Shown: positions 16,845 to 24,701 of the stretch, piece after piece | Position numbering within the stretch: position 1 is the first letter of the stretch | How the letters are laid out: each line of letters starts with the position of its first letter | Assembly: GCF_038024855.1 (NCBI RefSeq) | Contig: NZ_CP139088.1 | Coordinates: forward strand, 124,001-188,000 | Origin: Methylocella tundrae | GTDB taxonomy: Bacteria > Pseudomonadota > Alphaproteobacteria > Rhizobiales > Beijerinckiaceae | Length of the DNA: 64,000 bases | Reading direction: 5' to 3' | The notes under the pieces: generated by a model | Database searches by the model: none | What the model saw: only the letters and a program-made list of their open reading frames with translations | What the model was told of the DNA's origin: nothing | Position numbers and translations under genes: made by a program

Positions 16845-18317
16845 ATGCCATTCGCCACGCTGGATCATCAGAGTTTCTTTCACGCGGTGATGGCGACGAT
16901 TCCTTCGTCCATCTTGATATTGGACGAGCGGGCGTCGGTGTTGGCGGCCAATCACAATTTTCTGGAAAAATCCCGCAGCAGCCTGACCTTGATCATGGGG
17001 CGGCGATTGCATGAGATTTTTCCCCCCGCCTTCCAGGACACGGCGCTCGACCAGCAAATCCGGGAGGTTATCGTCACGGGAAAAACGCTGCATCGCCAGC
17101 GGATGACCTACCGCGCGCCGGGTGTTCCCCTGCGGATCTATTCCTATAGCATCTGTCCGCTTCAGCTCCAGGGCGGCTCGGGCGGCGCTATTCTGGTCAT
17201 GGACGATGTGACCGACCTGTTGCGGCTGGGGGAGGAGGTGCGGCGGATGCAGTTGCATCTCGCCAGCATCGTCGAGAGCGCCGGCGATCTCATCATCTCC
17301 ACCGATCCAGACGGGGCCATCATGACCTGGAATACGGCGGCGGAGAAGGCCACCGGCTACACTCAGGCTGAAGTGCGCGGCACCCTGCTGACCAACCAGA
17401 TTGATCCCGAGGTGAAGCCCGATGTCGAAGCCTGTTTCCGAAGGATCGACCAGATCGAAGACCGACGCTCGTTCGAATGGCCGATGCGGTGCCGGGATGG
17501 CGATAGCATACCGGTTTCCTGGCATTTGTCGCATATGATTGCCCACAACAGCGAGGTTACGGGCGTCGTGGTCGTCGGGCGCAATCTCGTCGAGCAGCGG
17601 GCCATTGAGGCGCAGATGCACCAGGGCGAAAAGCTCGCCGCGCTTGGCATGGTGATTGGAGGCATCGCGCACGAAATTCGCAACCCGTTGGGCGTCAGCT
17701 CAGCGGCCGCGCAACTCATGAAGTACAGAATGACGTCGCCGGCTTTGCTCGAAGAATGCGTCACGAAAGTCATCGGCGGCATCGACCGCGCCTCGCTCAT
17801 CGTCGAGAGCCTGCTGCGGTTTGCGCGGCCCGGCCCTATCACCGAGACGACGCGGGTCGATGTGCATGACGTGTTGAAGAATGCTCTGATGTTCGCCTCC
17901 GGCGAGGCTGCGACCGGGACGACTGTTGATTGGCGACTGCCAGACACAACCCAGTCCTTATGGGCGGAAGGCGTGCAGAATCTTCTTGAGCTCGTCCTCA
18001 TCAATCTCATGCTGAACGCCTTCCAGGCAATGCCGAACGGCGGCCGCCTGACGATCGGCTTCCGGCTCGACGCCGCCGAAGTCGTCATCGAGATCGGCGA
18101 CACAGGCGTCGGTATTCCGGAGGCCCATGTCTCCAAAATCTTTGACCCCTTCTTCACGACGCGCAACGACAGTCGTCGGTCGGGGCTTGGCCTGTCCGTG
18201 TGTCATTCCATCGTGCGCCAGCACGGAGGCGGACTGACTGTGCGCACCTCGCCCGTCAATGGAACCACTTTCGTCGTGCGTCTTCCATCCGCTGCGCCTT
18301 CCAGGGAGAGTTCCTGA
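16845..18317 (+). CDS. PAS-containing sensor histidine kinase of the gas vesicle island
   Basis: From ATG 16845 (GGACAGG ribosome site) the protein has 490 residues; GTG starts at 16776 or 16821 are possible, the latter sharing a base with the preceding stop. Two PAS domains (about 5-115 and 130-250) are followed by a HisKA region with GGIAHEIRNPLG, carrying the phosphorylated His, and an ATPase domain with N (NLMLNAF), G1 (GDTGVGIP) and G2 (GLGLSVCHS) boxes. No membrane segment or signal peptide is seen, so the signal is probably cytoplasmic, such as redox, light or a ligand bound by PAS. It is of the NtrB type and is expected to phosphorylate the NtrC-type regulator. Confidence 0.9.
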   Translation: MPFATLDHQSFFHAVMATIPSSILILDERASVLAANHNFLEKSRSSLTLIMGRRLHEIFPPAFQDTALDQQIREVIVTGKTLHRQRMTYRAPGVPLRIYSYSICPLQLQGGSGGAILVMDDVTDLLRLGEEVRRMQLHLASIVESAGDLIISTDPDGAIMTWNTAAEKATGYTQAEVRGTLLTNQIDPEVKPDVEACFRRIDQIEDRRSFEWPMRCRDGDSIPVSWHLSHMIAHNSEVTGVVVVGRNLVEQRAIEAQMHQGEKLAALGMVIGGIAHEIRNPLGVSSAAAQLMKYRMTSPALLEECVTKVIGGIDRASLIVESLLRFARPGPITETTRVDVHDVLKNALMFASGEAATGTTVDWRLPDTTQSLWAEGVQNLLELVLINLMLNAFQAMPNGGRLTIGFRLDAAEVVIEIGDTGVGIPEAHVSKIFDPFFTTRNDSRRSGLGLSVCHSIVRQHGGGLTVRTSPVNGTTFVVRLPSAAPSRESS

Positions 18318-18318
18318 C

Positions 18319-18726
18319 ATGGGCCGCGCTGCGATCGAGCGCGCCCCCGAAACTGTCCTTATCGTGGACGATGATCAGGATATGTGTTGGGTGCTCGAGA
18401 TCGCTCTGGCGGGCGTTGGCTATACGGCGACCACGGTCGGTTCGGCGCAAAGCGCCATTTCATCGCTGGCTGAACAGTCCTTTCCGATCGCCTTCGTCGA
18501 TGCGCGGCTGCCTGATATGGACGGTCTGCGGCTGGTTGAGAAATTGCGCAACATGCAACCGGGGATGAGGATCATCATGATCTCCGGTTATTTCCTGGAA
18601 GACGACCTTCGCATCATCGAGGCGGTGCGGGCGTCCGAAATCGACGGTTTTCTGGCGAAGCCGTTTCGGATTGACGCGATCGTCGACGCGGTGAAGGGCA
18701 GTCGAGAGGGGAATCGGCGCCCGTGA
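18319..18726 (+). CDS. Stand-alone receiver-domain response regulator
   Basis: From ATG 18319 (GGGAGAG ribosome site), immediately after the kinase stop, the protein has 135 residues. It is a single CheY-like receiver domain with acidic pocket VDDDQD, phosphoacceptor in VDARLPDMDG, a Ser/Thr position in MISGY and the conserved Lys in LAKPF. It lacks an output domain and may act as a phosphate sink, a relay intermediate or a competitor for the kinase. It corresponds in position to the third regulator (gvrC) of the Serratia cluster. Confidence 0.85.
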   Translation: MGRAAIERAPETVLIVDDDQDMCWVLEIALAGVGYTATTVGSAQSAISSLAEQSFPIAFVDARLPDMDGLRLVEKLRNMQPGMRIIMISGYFLEDDLRIIEAVRASEIDGFLAKPFRIDAIVDAVKGSREGNRRP

Positions 18727-18841
18727 ATCTGGGCGCATTCGCCCGCATGCTGTGTAGAAGGCCGCGGGTTTTGTCGTGTTGGTAATGGCGAAGCTGTTGA
18801 TTCTCTGGCTCTATTTAAATTCCTGAAAAATTGCGCTCGCG

Positions 18842-18857
18842 TGGCTCCGTTCTTGCA
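18842..18857 (+). promoter_or_regulatory. Sigma-54 (-24/-12) promoter of gvpA
   Basis: TGGCTCCGTTCTTGCA matches TGGCACG-N4-TTGCW, with GG (18843-18844) and GC (18855-18856) exactly ten bases apart. It lies 80 bp before the gvpA start, leaving a leader of about 70 bases. A sigma-54 activator gene is in the same island, which makes functional use likely. Confidence 0.8.
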
Positions 18858-18937
18858 ATTTCTACAAGTGCCGGAGGGTTCTCGGCCTGTTCCGGTCAAT
18901 GCACGAAGCGCTCACAGCGTTCACAAGGAGAAGCTTC

Positions 18938-19156
18938 ATGGCACGCGTACAGAAGTCCACCGATTCGTCGAGCCTCGCCGAAGTTGTCGATCGGATCCTC
19001 GACAAAGGCATCGTGATCGATGCTTGGGTCAAGATCTCGCTGGTTGGTATTGAGCTGATCACGATCGAAGCTCGGGTCGTCGTGGCCTCGGTTGAAACCT
19101 ACCTCAAATATGCAGAAGCGGTCGGCCTTACGGCTTCCGCCGCAGCGCCCGCGTAG
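18938..19156 (+). CDS. gvpA: Major gas vesicle structural protein GvpA
   Basis: A 72-residue protein from ATG 18938 (AAGGAG ribosome site). It has the highly conserved GvpA core: [51 protein letters not shown] would be the family signature, here seen as a helix-strand-strand-helix between residues 13 and 62. GvpA forms the ribs of the hollow, gas-filled protein shell that gives buoyancy. It is the first structural gene behind the sigma-54 promoter and is followed by a strong hairpin that may raise its dose relative to downstream genes. The C-terminus is Ala-rich (ASAAAPA). Confidence 0.97.
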   Translation: MARVQKSTDSSSLAEVVDRILDKGIVIDAWVKISLVGIELITIEARVVVASVETYLKYAEAVGLTASAAAPA

Positions 19157-19170
19157 CGTCTGCAAGCAGC

Positions 19171-19206
19171 CCGGGAGCGCGGTCGCGACCACGATCGCGC
19201 TCCCGG
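19171..19206 (+). terminator. Strong hairpin between gvpA and gvpC
   Basis: Perfect 11-bp arms CCGGGAGCGCG/CGCGCTCCCGG enclose a 14-base loop, starting 14 bp after the gvpA stop. No T run follows, so it may act as a partial terminator or as an RNA stabiliser that gives gvpA more transcript than the accessory genes. Confidence 0.65.
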
Positions 19207-19236
19207 CGGCAATTTGACCCGGATGGAGGATGAGAC

Positions 19237-19980
19237 ATGGCGAAAATGGCGGAAAGCGCAACTCATATGATGGACGGAATCATGATGGCGCGCCGGCAGC
19301 GAAGCGAACTGGCGACGGAGATCAAGAATGCGACGACACGTCGCCATCGCGAAGTTCGCTCAATGCTGGAGAGCCTGAGGGCGTCGCGCGGCAGGGCAAC
19401 CCGCGAGCAGGCGGCCGGCCTCATGGCGGCGACCCGAACGCGCCACGCCGACGTTCACTCATTTATGCAGGGTTTGAAGACGTCGCGGATGCAGGAATCG
19501 AAGTCATCACGCGATAAGGCGCGCGATGAGAGGAACGGGCGTCGGCGGGAGGTCAAAGGGCTTCTCGGTAAGTTCGGCCGCGAACAGCTTGCTCGCCAGA
19601 AGCATCGCCAAAACGCCGCGGCGGCCTTCATGCGCGATCTGACGAGCGGCGTTGCTTCGCTCCTCGACAAATTCGACAAGAGCGGTCGCGATCGGGCCGT
19701 CGCCCTGCGCGCGCGTTTTGCCGGCTATGCACAGGATCGCCGCGAGGCGGTCGCGATATGGCGCGGAATGCCCCGTACGAGCAAGCCGGCGGCCGAAGCG
19801 AGCCATCGGCAGCCGGCTGAGTCTGTCGTTGTCCACGCCGCAGCGCCTCGGCCTGCCGAAGTCCCCTTGCCCGCCGCGACGCATGGAGCTTCCAGCGCCG
19901 CAGCGCAACCGAGTGATGCGATGAACCGTTCGGGCCGTCATCGTGGCTCGGGCGAACGTCACGGAGGCGATTCAAAATGA
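19237..19980 (+). CDS. gvpC: GvpC-like gas vesicle outer protein with 33-residue repeats
   Basis: A 247-residue, basic, mostly helical protein. Five successive periods of exactly 33 residues can be laid out by the valines at 40, 73, 106, 139 and 172, each preceded by a basic/polar stretch (RRHREV, TRHADV, RRREV, TSGV, RREAV) and followed by hydrophobic SML, SFM, GLL, SLL or AIW. A 33-residue period is the hallmark of GvpC, which wraps and stiffens the GvpA shell. The last 70 residues are Ala/Pro-rich and disordered-looking. It lies directly after gvpA, the usual place, and overlaps gvpN by four bases (ATGA). Confidence 0.8.
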   Translation: MAKMAESATHMMDGIMMARRQRSELATEIKNATTRRHREVRSMLESLRASRGRATREQAAGLMAATRTRHADVHSFMQGLKTSRMQESKSSRDKARDERNGRRREVKGLLGKFGREQLARQKHRQNAAAAFMRDLTSGVASLLDKFDKSGRDRAVALRARFAGYAQDRREAVAIWRGMPRTSKPAAEASHRQPAESVVVHAAAPRPAEVPLPAATHGASSAAAQPSDAMNRSGRHRGSGERHGGDSK

Positions 19981-20999
19981 GCGTCGTCCCATTCGCAAGT
20001 CACGATGCGGTCGATCCAGACGCTGGCGACCAAAGCGACTCCATCGCATTGGCTCCGAGCGAAGCATTCGTAAGCTCCGCCGCTGTCCAGGATATCACCG
20101 AGCGAGCCATGGCTTACCTCGAGGCAGGCTATGCCTTGCATTTATCAGGCCCTCCCGGCACCGGGAAGACGACGCTCGCCTTCCACGTCGCGGCTCAGCT
20201 CGGCCGTCCCGCGATCCTCATCCATGGCGATCATGAGTTCGGCAGTTCCGACCTCATCGGTCGTGAGAGCGGGTATCGCAAGTCGCGCCTCGTCGACAAC
20301 TACATCCCCTCGGTCTTCAAGCTTGAAGAGGAAGGGCGCGCGCTTTGGATCGACAACCGCATTACAACAGCTTGCCGGCTTGGACATTCGATCATTTACG
20401 ATGAATTCAATCGGAGCAAGCCGGAAGCCAACAACCCGTTCCTCAGCATCTTATCGGAGGGAGTTCTCAACATTCCGGGATTGCACGGCCGAGGCGAGGG
20501 CTACGTCAAAGTGCACCCATGCTTTCGCGCGATCTTCACTTCAAACCCGGCGGAATACGCGGGCGTCTACCGCGCCCAGGACGCTTTGCTGGATCGGATG
20601 ATCACCCTGGAGCTCGGTCACTACGATCGGGAGACGGAGATCGCCATCACGGCCAGCAAATCCGGCGTCGATCCGCAACGCGCGGCGCGGGTCGTCGATG
20701 TCGTGAGGGCGTGCCGCGTCGAGGGAAAGGATCCACATTTTCCCACTCTGCGCGCCACGATCGCCATCGCCCGCGTGCTCGCTACGCGCGGCGGCGAAGC
20801 AAGCTATCGCAATCCCGTCTTCCTTTGGGCCTGCCGCGACATCCTCAGCCACACGACGCCGAACGGAAAGAGCGACCAGGCGGTTTCGCCTGATTTCATC
20901 GACCTTATCCTGCGCCGCTCCGAAGGCGCGGAGGAGGGCGGTAAGGCGACGATGCGGTCAGGCGGCCGCGCGGCCGCGCGAGCCAAAGGAGGAAAATGA
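19977..20999 (+). CDS. gvpN: Gas vesicle AAA ATPase GvpN
   Basis: A 340-residue MoxR-like AAA+ protein. The Walker A is GPPGTGKT at 58-65 and the Walker B-like segment is HSIIYDEFNR; sequence through SEGVLNIPG and FTSNPAEYAG is typical of GvpN. It is thought to act as a chaperone-type ATPase in vesicle growth, working with GvpC. The ATG overlaps the gvpC stop, and the end overlaps the next start by four bases, so it is translationally coupled on both sides. The C-terminus carries a short Arg/Gly/Ala-rich tail. Confidence 0.95.
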   Translation: MSVVPFASHDAVDPDAGDQSDSIALAPSEAFVSSAAVQDITERAMAYLEAGYALHLSGPPGTGKTTLAFHVAAQLGRPAILIHGDHEFGSSDLIGRESGYRKSRLVDNYIPSVFKLEEEGRALWIDNRITTACRLGHSIIYDEFNRSKPEANNPFLSILSEGVLNIPGLHGRGEGYVKVHPCFRAIFTSNPAEYAGVYRAQDALLDRMITLELGHYDRETEIAITASKSGVDPQRAARVVDVVRACRVEGKDPHFPTLRATIAIARVLATRGGEASYRNPVFLWACRDILSHTTPNGKSDQAVSPDFIDLILRRSEGAEEGGKATMRSGGRAAARAKGGK

Positions 21000-21325
21000 C
21001 CATGCCGGCGCAAGGACGACCTTTAAGGGGAACCGCTGATTTACGAACGTTGACGAACCGCTCGGACATACAGATTCCAGCTCACAAGGCTTATCTGCGC
21101 ATCAGCTTTCTCGAATTGGAGAAAGCTCGCCGAACGCTGGAAGTGCGCGCGGCGAGCGACCGCTTCGAGAAAATTCAAACCCGCTTTCGTGAGATCGACG
21201 CTGAAATCGCCAATATACTGGCCAACCTGAATGGCGCTGCGCCGCGTGCGCATGCGGTTGCTGCGCCGCATCGATCGCCTGTAGGGCGCAAGCCCATGAA
21301 GCGAAACTTCCAACTTTCGTATTGA
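20996..21325 (+). CDS. Small gas vesicle cluster protein, GvpV-like by position
   Basis: A 109-residue protein starting inside the gvpN stop (ATGA; the second ATG at 21002 is also possible). Residues 30-80 form a charged helical region (HKAYLRISFLELEKARRTLE and on) that could be a coiled coil. Its place directly after gvpN matches gvpV in the Serratia cluster, and length agrees, but the identification is positional. Function is unknown; GvpV is an accessory protein. Confidence 0.6.
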   Translation: MTMPAQGRPLRGTADLRTLTNRSDIQIPAHKAYLRISFLELEKARRTLEVRAASDRFEKIQTRFREIDAEIANILANLNGAAPRAHAVAAPHRSPVGRKPMKRNFQLSY

Positions 21326-21436
21326 ACGGCTGTTCGCCCCGAAGCGACTGCCTTGCCTCAGTTATTTACACTTCGAGAGCTGCCGACCGACGAATTCCTT
21401 CCGATCGCGCGGCAAAATTGCGTGGAGATGAAGCAG

Positions 21437-21796
21437 ATGCTGCCCAAGAACCAAAGAGCAGGACACGAAGACGATCAAAAGTCGAAGGTCACGGCGCCAC
21501 CGCCCCCGCCCCCGCCCCCGCCTGTCGGCAAGGTGTCGGCGGCCCGGGCCGCGGTCAAGCAATTCCTCGAGTCAGAGTTGGGCGCGCGGGAGACCCGGAT
21601 CACCAAGATCGCGCCTGTTGAACATGGCGCGCTGGGATGGTCCGCGGAGGCCGAAATTCTCGTCCCGAACCTTGAAATCAAGACGCTCGGCCTGCCGCTA
21701 ACGCAGGAAATTCTCGAACAGGAATACTACCTGGTCGAACTCGATATAGATCTGATCGTCCGGTCTTACGAATATCTCAGCCCGAGCAGCCACTGA
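21437..21796 (+). CDS. gvpO: Gas vesicle protein GvpO
   Basis: From ATG 21437 (GTGGAG ribosome site) the protein has 119 residues. After a charged start and a run of nine prolines (about residues 20-28) comes a compact alpha/beta domain matching GvpO: ARAAVKQFLESE, the RITKI strand, GWSAEAEILVP, and a conserved TQEILEQEYYLVELD. GvpO is an essential accessory protein in haloarchaea, with a suggested role in expression or assembly. The polyproline run is probably a flexible spacer. Upstream TTG and ATG starts exist but lack proper spacing. Confidence 0.85.
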   Translation: MLPKNQRAGHEDDQKSKVTAPPPPPPPPPVGKVSAARAAVKQFLESELGARETRITKIAPVEHGALGWSAEAEILVPNLEIKTLGLPLTQEILEQEYYLVELDIDLIVRSYEYLSPSSH

Positions 21797-21834
21797 GCGC
21801 GACAGCGGGCGGACTTGTTGTGGGAGAGCATGCG

Positions 21835-22572
21835 ATGGGTCTCTATGTCTATGCCGTGGGTCGAGCGGGGGACGACGAACTGCCGGCGCTGGAGGGCATC
21901 CTCGATCAGCCGGTCAATCGCCTTGAGCAGGGATCGCTCTGCGCCATCGTCAGCGAGTGTTCTCTTGCGCTGGTGCGCGCCGAGCGCCGCAACATCGCGG
22001 CCAATCAACGCGTGCTCAGCGCCCTCAACACGCAGTTCGACATATTGCCGATGGCGTTCGGCGCCGTGACCAAATCGGAAGCTGAGCTGCGGCTTTTCCT
22101 CGACGAGCACCAAGACACGCTGACGGCGCAGCTGTTGCGGATCGCCGGCGCGATCGAAATGAGTCTGCGCGTGCGCCTTGAGGTTCCTGATCCTATCGCC
22201 TACCTTGTGGAACGGACGCCGGCGTTGCGCGCTGCGCGCGAACGCACTTTCCGCAGCCGCCGGCCTCCGTCTTACGATGATAGAATCCGGCTCGGTCAGC
22301 TGTGCGAGGACGCCTTGCGTCAATACCGCGACGGCCGCACGGCGCAGGTCGTCGCCGTTGTCGGCGCCTCCTGCGCTGAAGTCATGAAATTGCCTGTTCG
22401 CGAGGAAAAAGAGATCGCAAATTTGGCGGCGCTGGTGCCTCGCGCGGGTCTCGATCAATTCGAGGTTGCCGTGAATGAGTCGGCGGCGCAGCTCGACGAA
22501 GACATCGCTTTCGACATCAGCGGCCCCTGGCCGCCGCATAATTTCGTGCAGTTCAATCCGGTCGGCCAATAG
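21835..22572 (+). CDS. gvpF: Gas vesicle protein GvpF/GvpL
   Basis: From ATG 21835 (GGGAG ribosome site) the protein has 245 residues. It opens with LYVYAVGRAGD, contains the ILPMAFGAV segment, a helical middle and the terminal ISGPWPPHNF signature, all characteristic of the GvpF/L family. GvpF/L binds GvpA and is a minor vesicle or assembly component. This is the canonical copy in the island, next to gvpO and gvpG, while a divergent relative sits in the regulatory cassette. Confidence 0.93.
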   Translation: MGLYVYAVGRAGDDELPALEGILDQPVNRLEQGSLCAIVSECSLALVRAERRNIAANQRVLSALNTQFDILPMAFGAVTKSEAELRLFLDEHQDTLTAQLLRIAGAIEMSLRVRLEVPDPIAYLVERTPALRAARERTFRSRRPPSYDDRIRLGQLCEDALRQYRDGRTAQVVAVVGASCAEVMKLPVREEKEIANLAALVPRAGLDQFEVAVNESAAQLDEDIAFDISGPWPPHNFVQFNPVGQ

Positions 22573-22608
22573 AACGCGCAACGCCGTTCACCCTTGGAGG
22601 ACGCGACC

Positions 22609-22875
22609 ATGTTTGTCATCGACGATCTGCTTTCGGCGCCCGGGCACGTTGTCGCCTTCGTTCTGAGGAATATTCTGACCGTCAAAAAGTTCAGCTCGGT
22701 AAGATCCGCGAGGCTGACGGAGGCGCCGGCGTCGCCCACTGTCGGAGACGAACGAGATCATGTTTCACTGCGCCAGTCTGCCGACGGCGCCGCCGGACGA
22801 TCCGACCCTCCTCGTCAACAGAATGCCGAGCAACATCGGGCAGACCACGCGCGGTTCGGCCCGCGCGACGGATAG
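22609..22875 (+). pseudogene. Broken duplicate of gvpG
   Basis: The first 20 codons (MFVIDDLLSAP and a hydrophobic helix) copy the start of the intact gvpG 300 bp downstream (MFLIDDLLSAP), including similar sequence just before the ATG (GGAGGACG). After that, the reading frame loses all GvpG character: no E/D-rich helix and no LYRLDRL end. The result is an 88-codon frame of low-complexity sequence. This looks like a tandem duplication whose copy has been scrambled by frameshift or recombination. It could still make a short membrane-proximal peptide. Confidence 0.6.
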
Positions 22876-22914
22876 TACGCTCATCACCGCCATTCAGCTT
22901 CAAAGGACGCCGCC

Positions 22915-23175
22915 ATGTTTCTTATCGACGATCTGCTATCGGCGCCGTTGCGGGGGCTCGTCTTTGTTCTGAAGAAGATTGATCAAGCGGTCCAGGAAGA
23001 GGCCGCTCTCGACGAGCGGGCCATCATGGCTGATCTGTCAGCGCTCCACCGCGCGCTCGACAATGGGGCGATCACCGAAGCGGAATTCGATGCGCGCGAA
23101 CAGGCGTTGCTGTATCGCCTCGATCGCCTGCATGGGGAGGACGGGTCCGATGCCAGCGGCGATGCTCGTTCCTGA
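22915..23175 (+). CDS. gvpG: Gas vesicle protein GvpG
   Basis: An 86-residue protein from ATG 22915 (AAAGGA ribosome site). A hydrophobic N-terminal helix (LSAPLRGLVFVLKKI) is followed by an acidic helical region (EEAALDERAIMADLSALHRAL) and the GxITEAEFDAREQALLYRLDRL end typical of GvpG. It is an accessory assembly protein. It overlaps the start of the GvpJ-K fusion gene by 26 bases. Confidence 0.92.
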   Translation: MFLIDDLLSAPLRGLVFVLKKIDQAVQEEAALDERAIMADLSALHRALDNGAITEAEFDAREQALLYRLDRLHGEDGSDASGDARS

Positions 23176-23785
23176 TTCGGATCCCCTATCCACGGCGCGG
23201 CCGGAGCGCGGCGACCAGCTATCGCTGGCTGATGCGCTCGATCGAATCCTCCAGCGCGGAGTGGCGGCGCAAGGCAATGTGACGATCGGGCTGGCGGAGG
23301 TCGATCTGCTGTTTCTCGATCTGAGATTGCTCCTCGGCTCGGTGGACGCGATCTGGCCGGAAGGGCGCCCGCCCGTGCAGCCTGTGCATCCACGAACGCC
23401 GCCGCAAGCGCCGCCGCAAGCGCCTTCGACGCCAATGCCGGCCGCCGCCGCGCCGCGGCCCGAAATCGCCGCTGTCAGCATGGGCCCCACAAGGATTCAT
23501 CCGCAACCGCCGATCGCCCCCACCGGCGCCCCGGGCCCCTCCGGGTCATCGACGGCCCAAGGCCTCGTTCGTCTCGTGCTCACCCTTGTCAAATTGCTTC
23601 ATGACGTGCTCGAACGGCAGGCCGTGCGGCGTATGGAGGCGGGGCGCCTGACCGACATGCAGGTCGAGAACGTCGGCGCGGCGCTTTTCGCTCAAGCCGA
23701 AGAGATCGAACGCTTGAAGCGGCAGTTCGGATTTTCCGACAAAGATCTTTCCCTCGACCTTAGCGTTCCCGATGGGGCGCTTTGA
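23150..23785 (+). CDS. gvpK: Fusion of a GvpA/J-type domain with GvpK
   Basis: From ATG 23150 (GGGGAGGA ribosome site) the protein has 211 residues. Residues 24-68 are a GvpA/J/S-like domain (LADALDRILQRGV, then VDLLFLDLRLLLGSVD). Residues 70-134 are a Pro/Ala-rich linker with tandem PPQAP units. Residues 138-205 are GvpK (LVRLVLTLVKLLHDVLE, GRLTDMQVENVGAALF, then FSDKDLSLDL). In other clusters these are separate accessory genes thought to act early in vesicle nucleation. Fusing them fixes a 1:1 ratio and physical contact. No frameshift is needed to read through both parts. Confidence 0.88.
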   Translation: MPAAMLVPDSDPLSTARPERGDQLSLADALDRILQRGVAAQGNVTIGLAEVDLLFLDLRLLLGSVDAIWPEGRPPVQPVHPRTPPQAPPQAPSTPMPAAAAPRPEIAAVSMGPTRIHPQPPIAPTGAPGPSGSSTAQGLVRLVLTLVKLLHDVLERQAVRRMEAGRLTDMQVENVGAALFAQAEEIERLKRQFGFSDKDLSLDLSVPDGAL

Positions 23786-23796
23786 AAGGTATCGTC

Positions 23797-24138
23797 ATGC
23801 CATCCGCCAATTCCCTGACCCATTCCGTCGACAGCACGAATCTCGCTGATCTGCTCGAGCGTATTCTCGACAAGGGCGTCGTGATCGCCGGCGACATTTC
23901 GATCAAGCTGGTCGAAGTCGAGCTTCTGACAATTCAATTGCGCCTGGTGATCTGCTCCGTCGACAAGGCGCAAGAACTCGGCCTCGATTGGTGGAACTAC
24001 AGTGGACGTCCCGACCGCCTGGCATTGGAGCGCACCGCCGCGCTCGAAGCGATGGACGCGCGATTGGGCCGGATCGAGCAGGCGCTAGGCGCCGTCGTCG
24101 CGGCGCCATTTGAGCAAGGGAGCACGACTCATGGGTAG
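23797..24138 (+). CDS. Second GvpA-family protein (GvpJ/GvpM-like)
   Basis: From ATG 23797 (GAAAGGT ribosome site), 113 residues. The core LADLLERILDKGVVIAGDISIKLV and the following strand and helix align with GvpA, but with a different, longer C-terminus (about 70-113) with WWNYSG and an amphipathic helix. Such longer paralogues, named J, M or S in different systems, are minor accessory proteins that seed assembly and are not the main shell protein. Its end overlaps the Hsp20-type gene by eight bases (ATGGGTAG). Confidence 0.88.
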   Translation: MPSANSLTHSVDSTNLADLLERILDKGVVIAGDISIKLVEVELLTIQLRLVICSVDKAQELGLDWWNYSGRPDRLALERTAALEAMDARLGRIEQALGAVVAAPFEQGSTTHG

Positions 24139-24655
24139 GGACAATGAAAACAACAAAGATGACGACACCGGCGCGGCCGGGTTCACCAAGATCGCACGCG
24201 GGCTTTCCGATCTCTTCACCGTGCTCGCCGATTTCGATCAGCTGCCGCGCCGCGGGCGGCACGAGAAGGATGGGAGGGTAATGGAATATTCCTTTGGCAA
24301 GCGCACGCTCGTCGACGAAGGGGAAGAAAGCGGTAGCCACGAGGAGACTGCTCCGGCGCGCCCTGAGACGCCGCGCCGCCGTGCTGCGAAGCCAAGCTCT
24401 CTCGAAGTCCTCGAGCCCGTCACGGACATGTTCGACGAGCCGGGCGAGATCATATTGCTCTTCGAGCTGCCCGGCGTCGAACGCAAGGCGATACGCTGCA
24501 TCCTTGACGGCGATATACTCCTCCTTGAGGCGAAGACAGGCGAACGGCTTTATCGCAAAGAGACGCTCATCGAAGAGAAGCTCGCCCCCGGGGCGCCGCA
24601 CCTCACTCTGCGCAACGGAGTTCTTGAAGTCCGACTGAGCAAGCAGACAACCTAG
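24131..24655 (+). CDS. gvpH: Hsp20-type gas vesicle protein GvpH
   Basis: From ATG 24131 (AAGGGAG ribosome site), 174 residues. An N-terminal charged region (about 1-95) precedes an alpha-crystallin domain (about 98-174) with the segments TDMFDEPGEIILLFELPGV and a terminal LRNGVLEVRL. GvpH proteins act as small chaperones that keep other Gvp proteins soluble. The C-terminal IxI-type tail is short. The start lies inside the preceding gene's stop, so translation is coupled. Confidence 0.85.
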   Translation: MGRDNENNKDDDTGAAGFTKIARGLSDLFTVLADFDQLPRRGRHEKDGRVMEYSFGKRTLVDEGEESGSHEETAPARPETPRRRAAKPSSLEVLEPVTDMFDEPGEIILLFELPGVERKAIRCILDGDILLLEAKTGERLYRKETLIEEKLAPGAPHLTLRNGVLEVRLSKQTT

Positions 24656-24701
24656 CGCTCCGCCTTTACGCGTAGTGCTTGGAAACGGAGCCGACGGCAA
24701 G

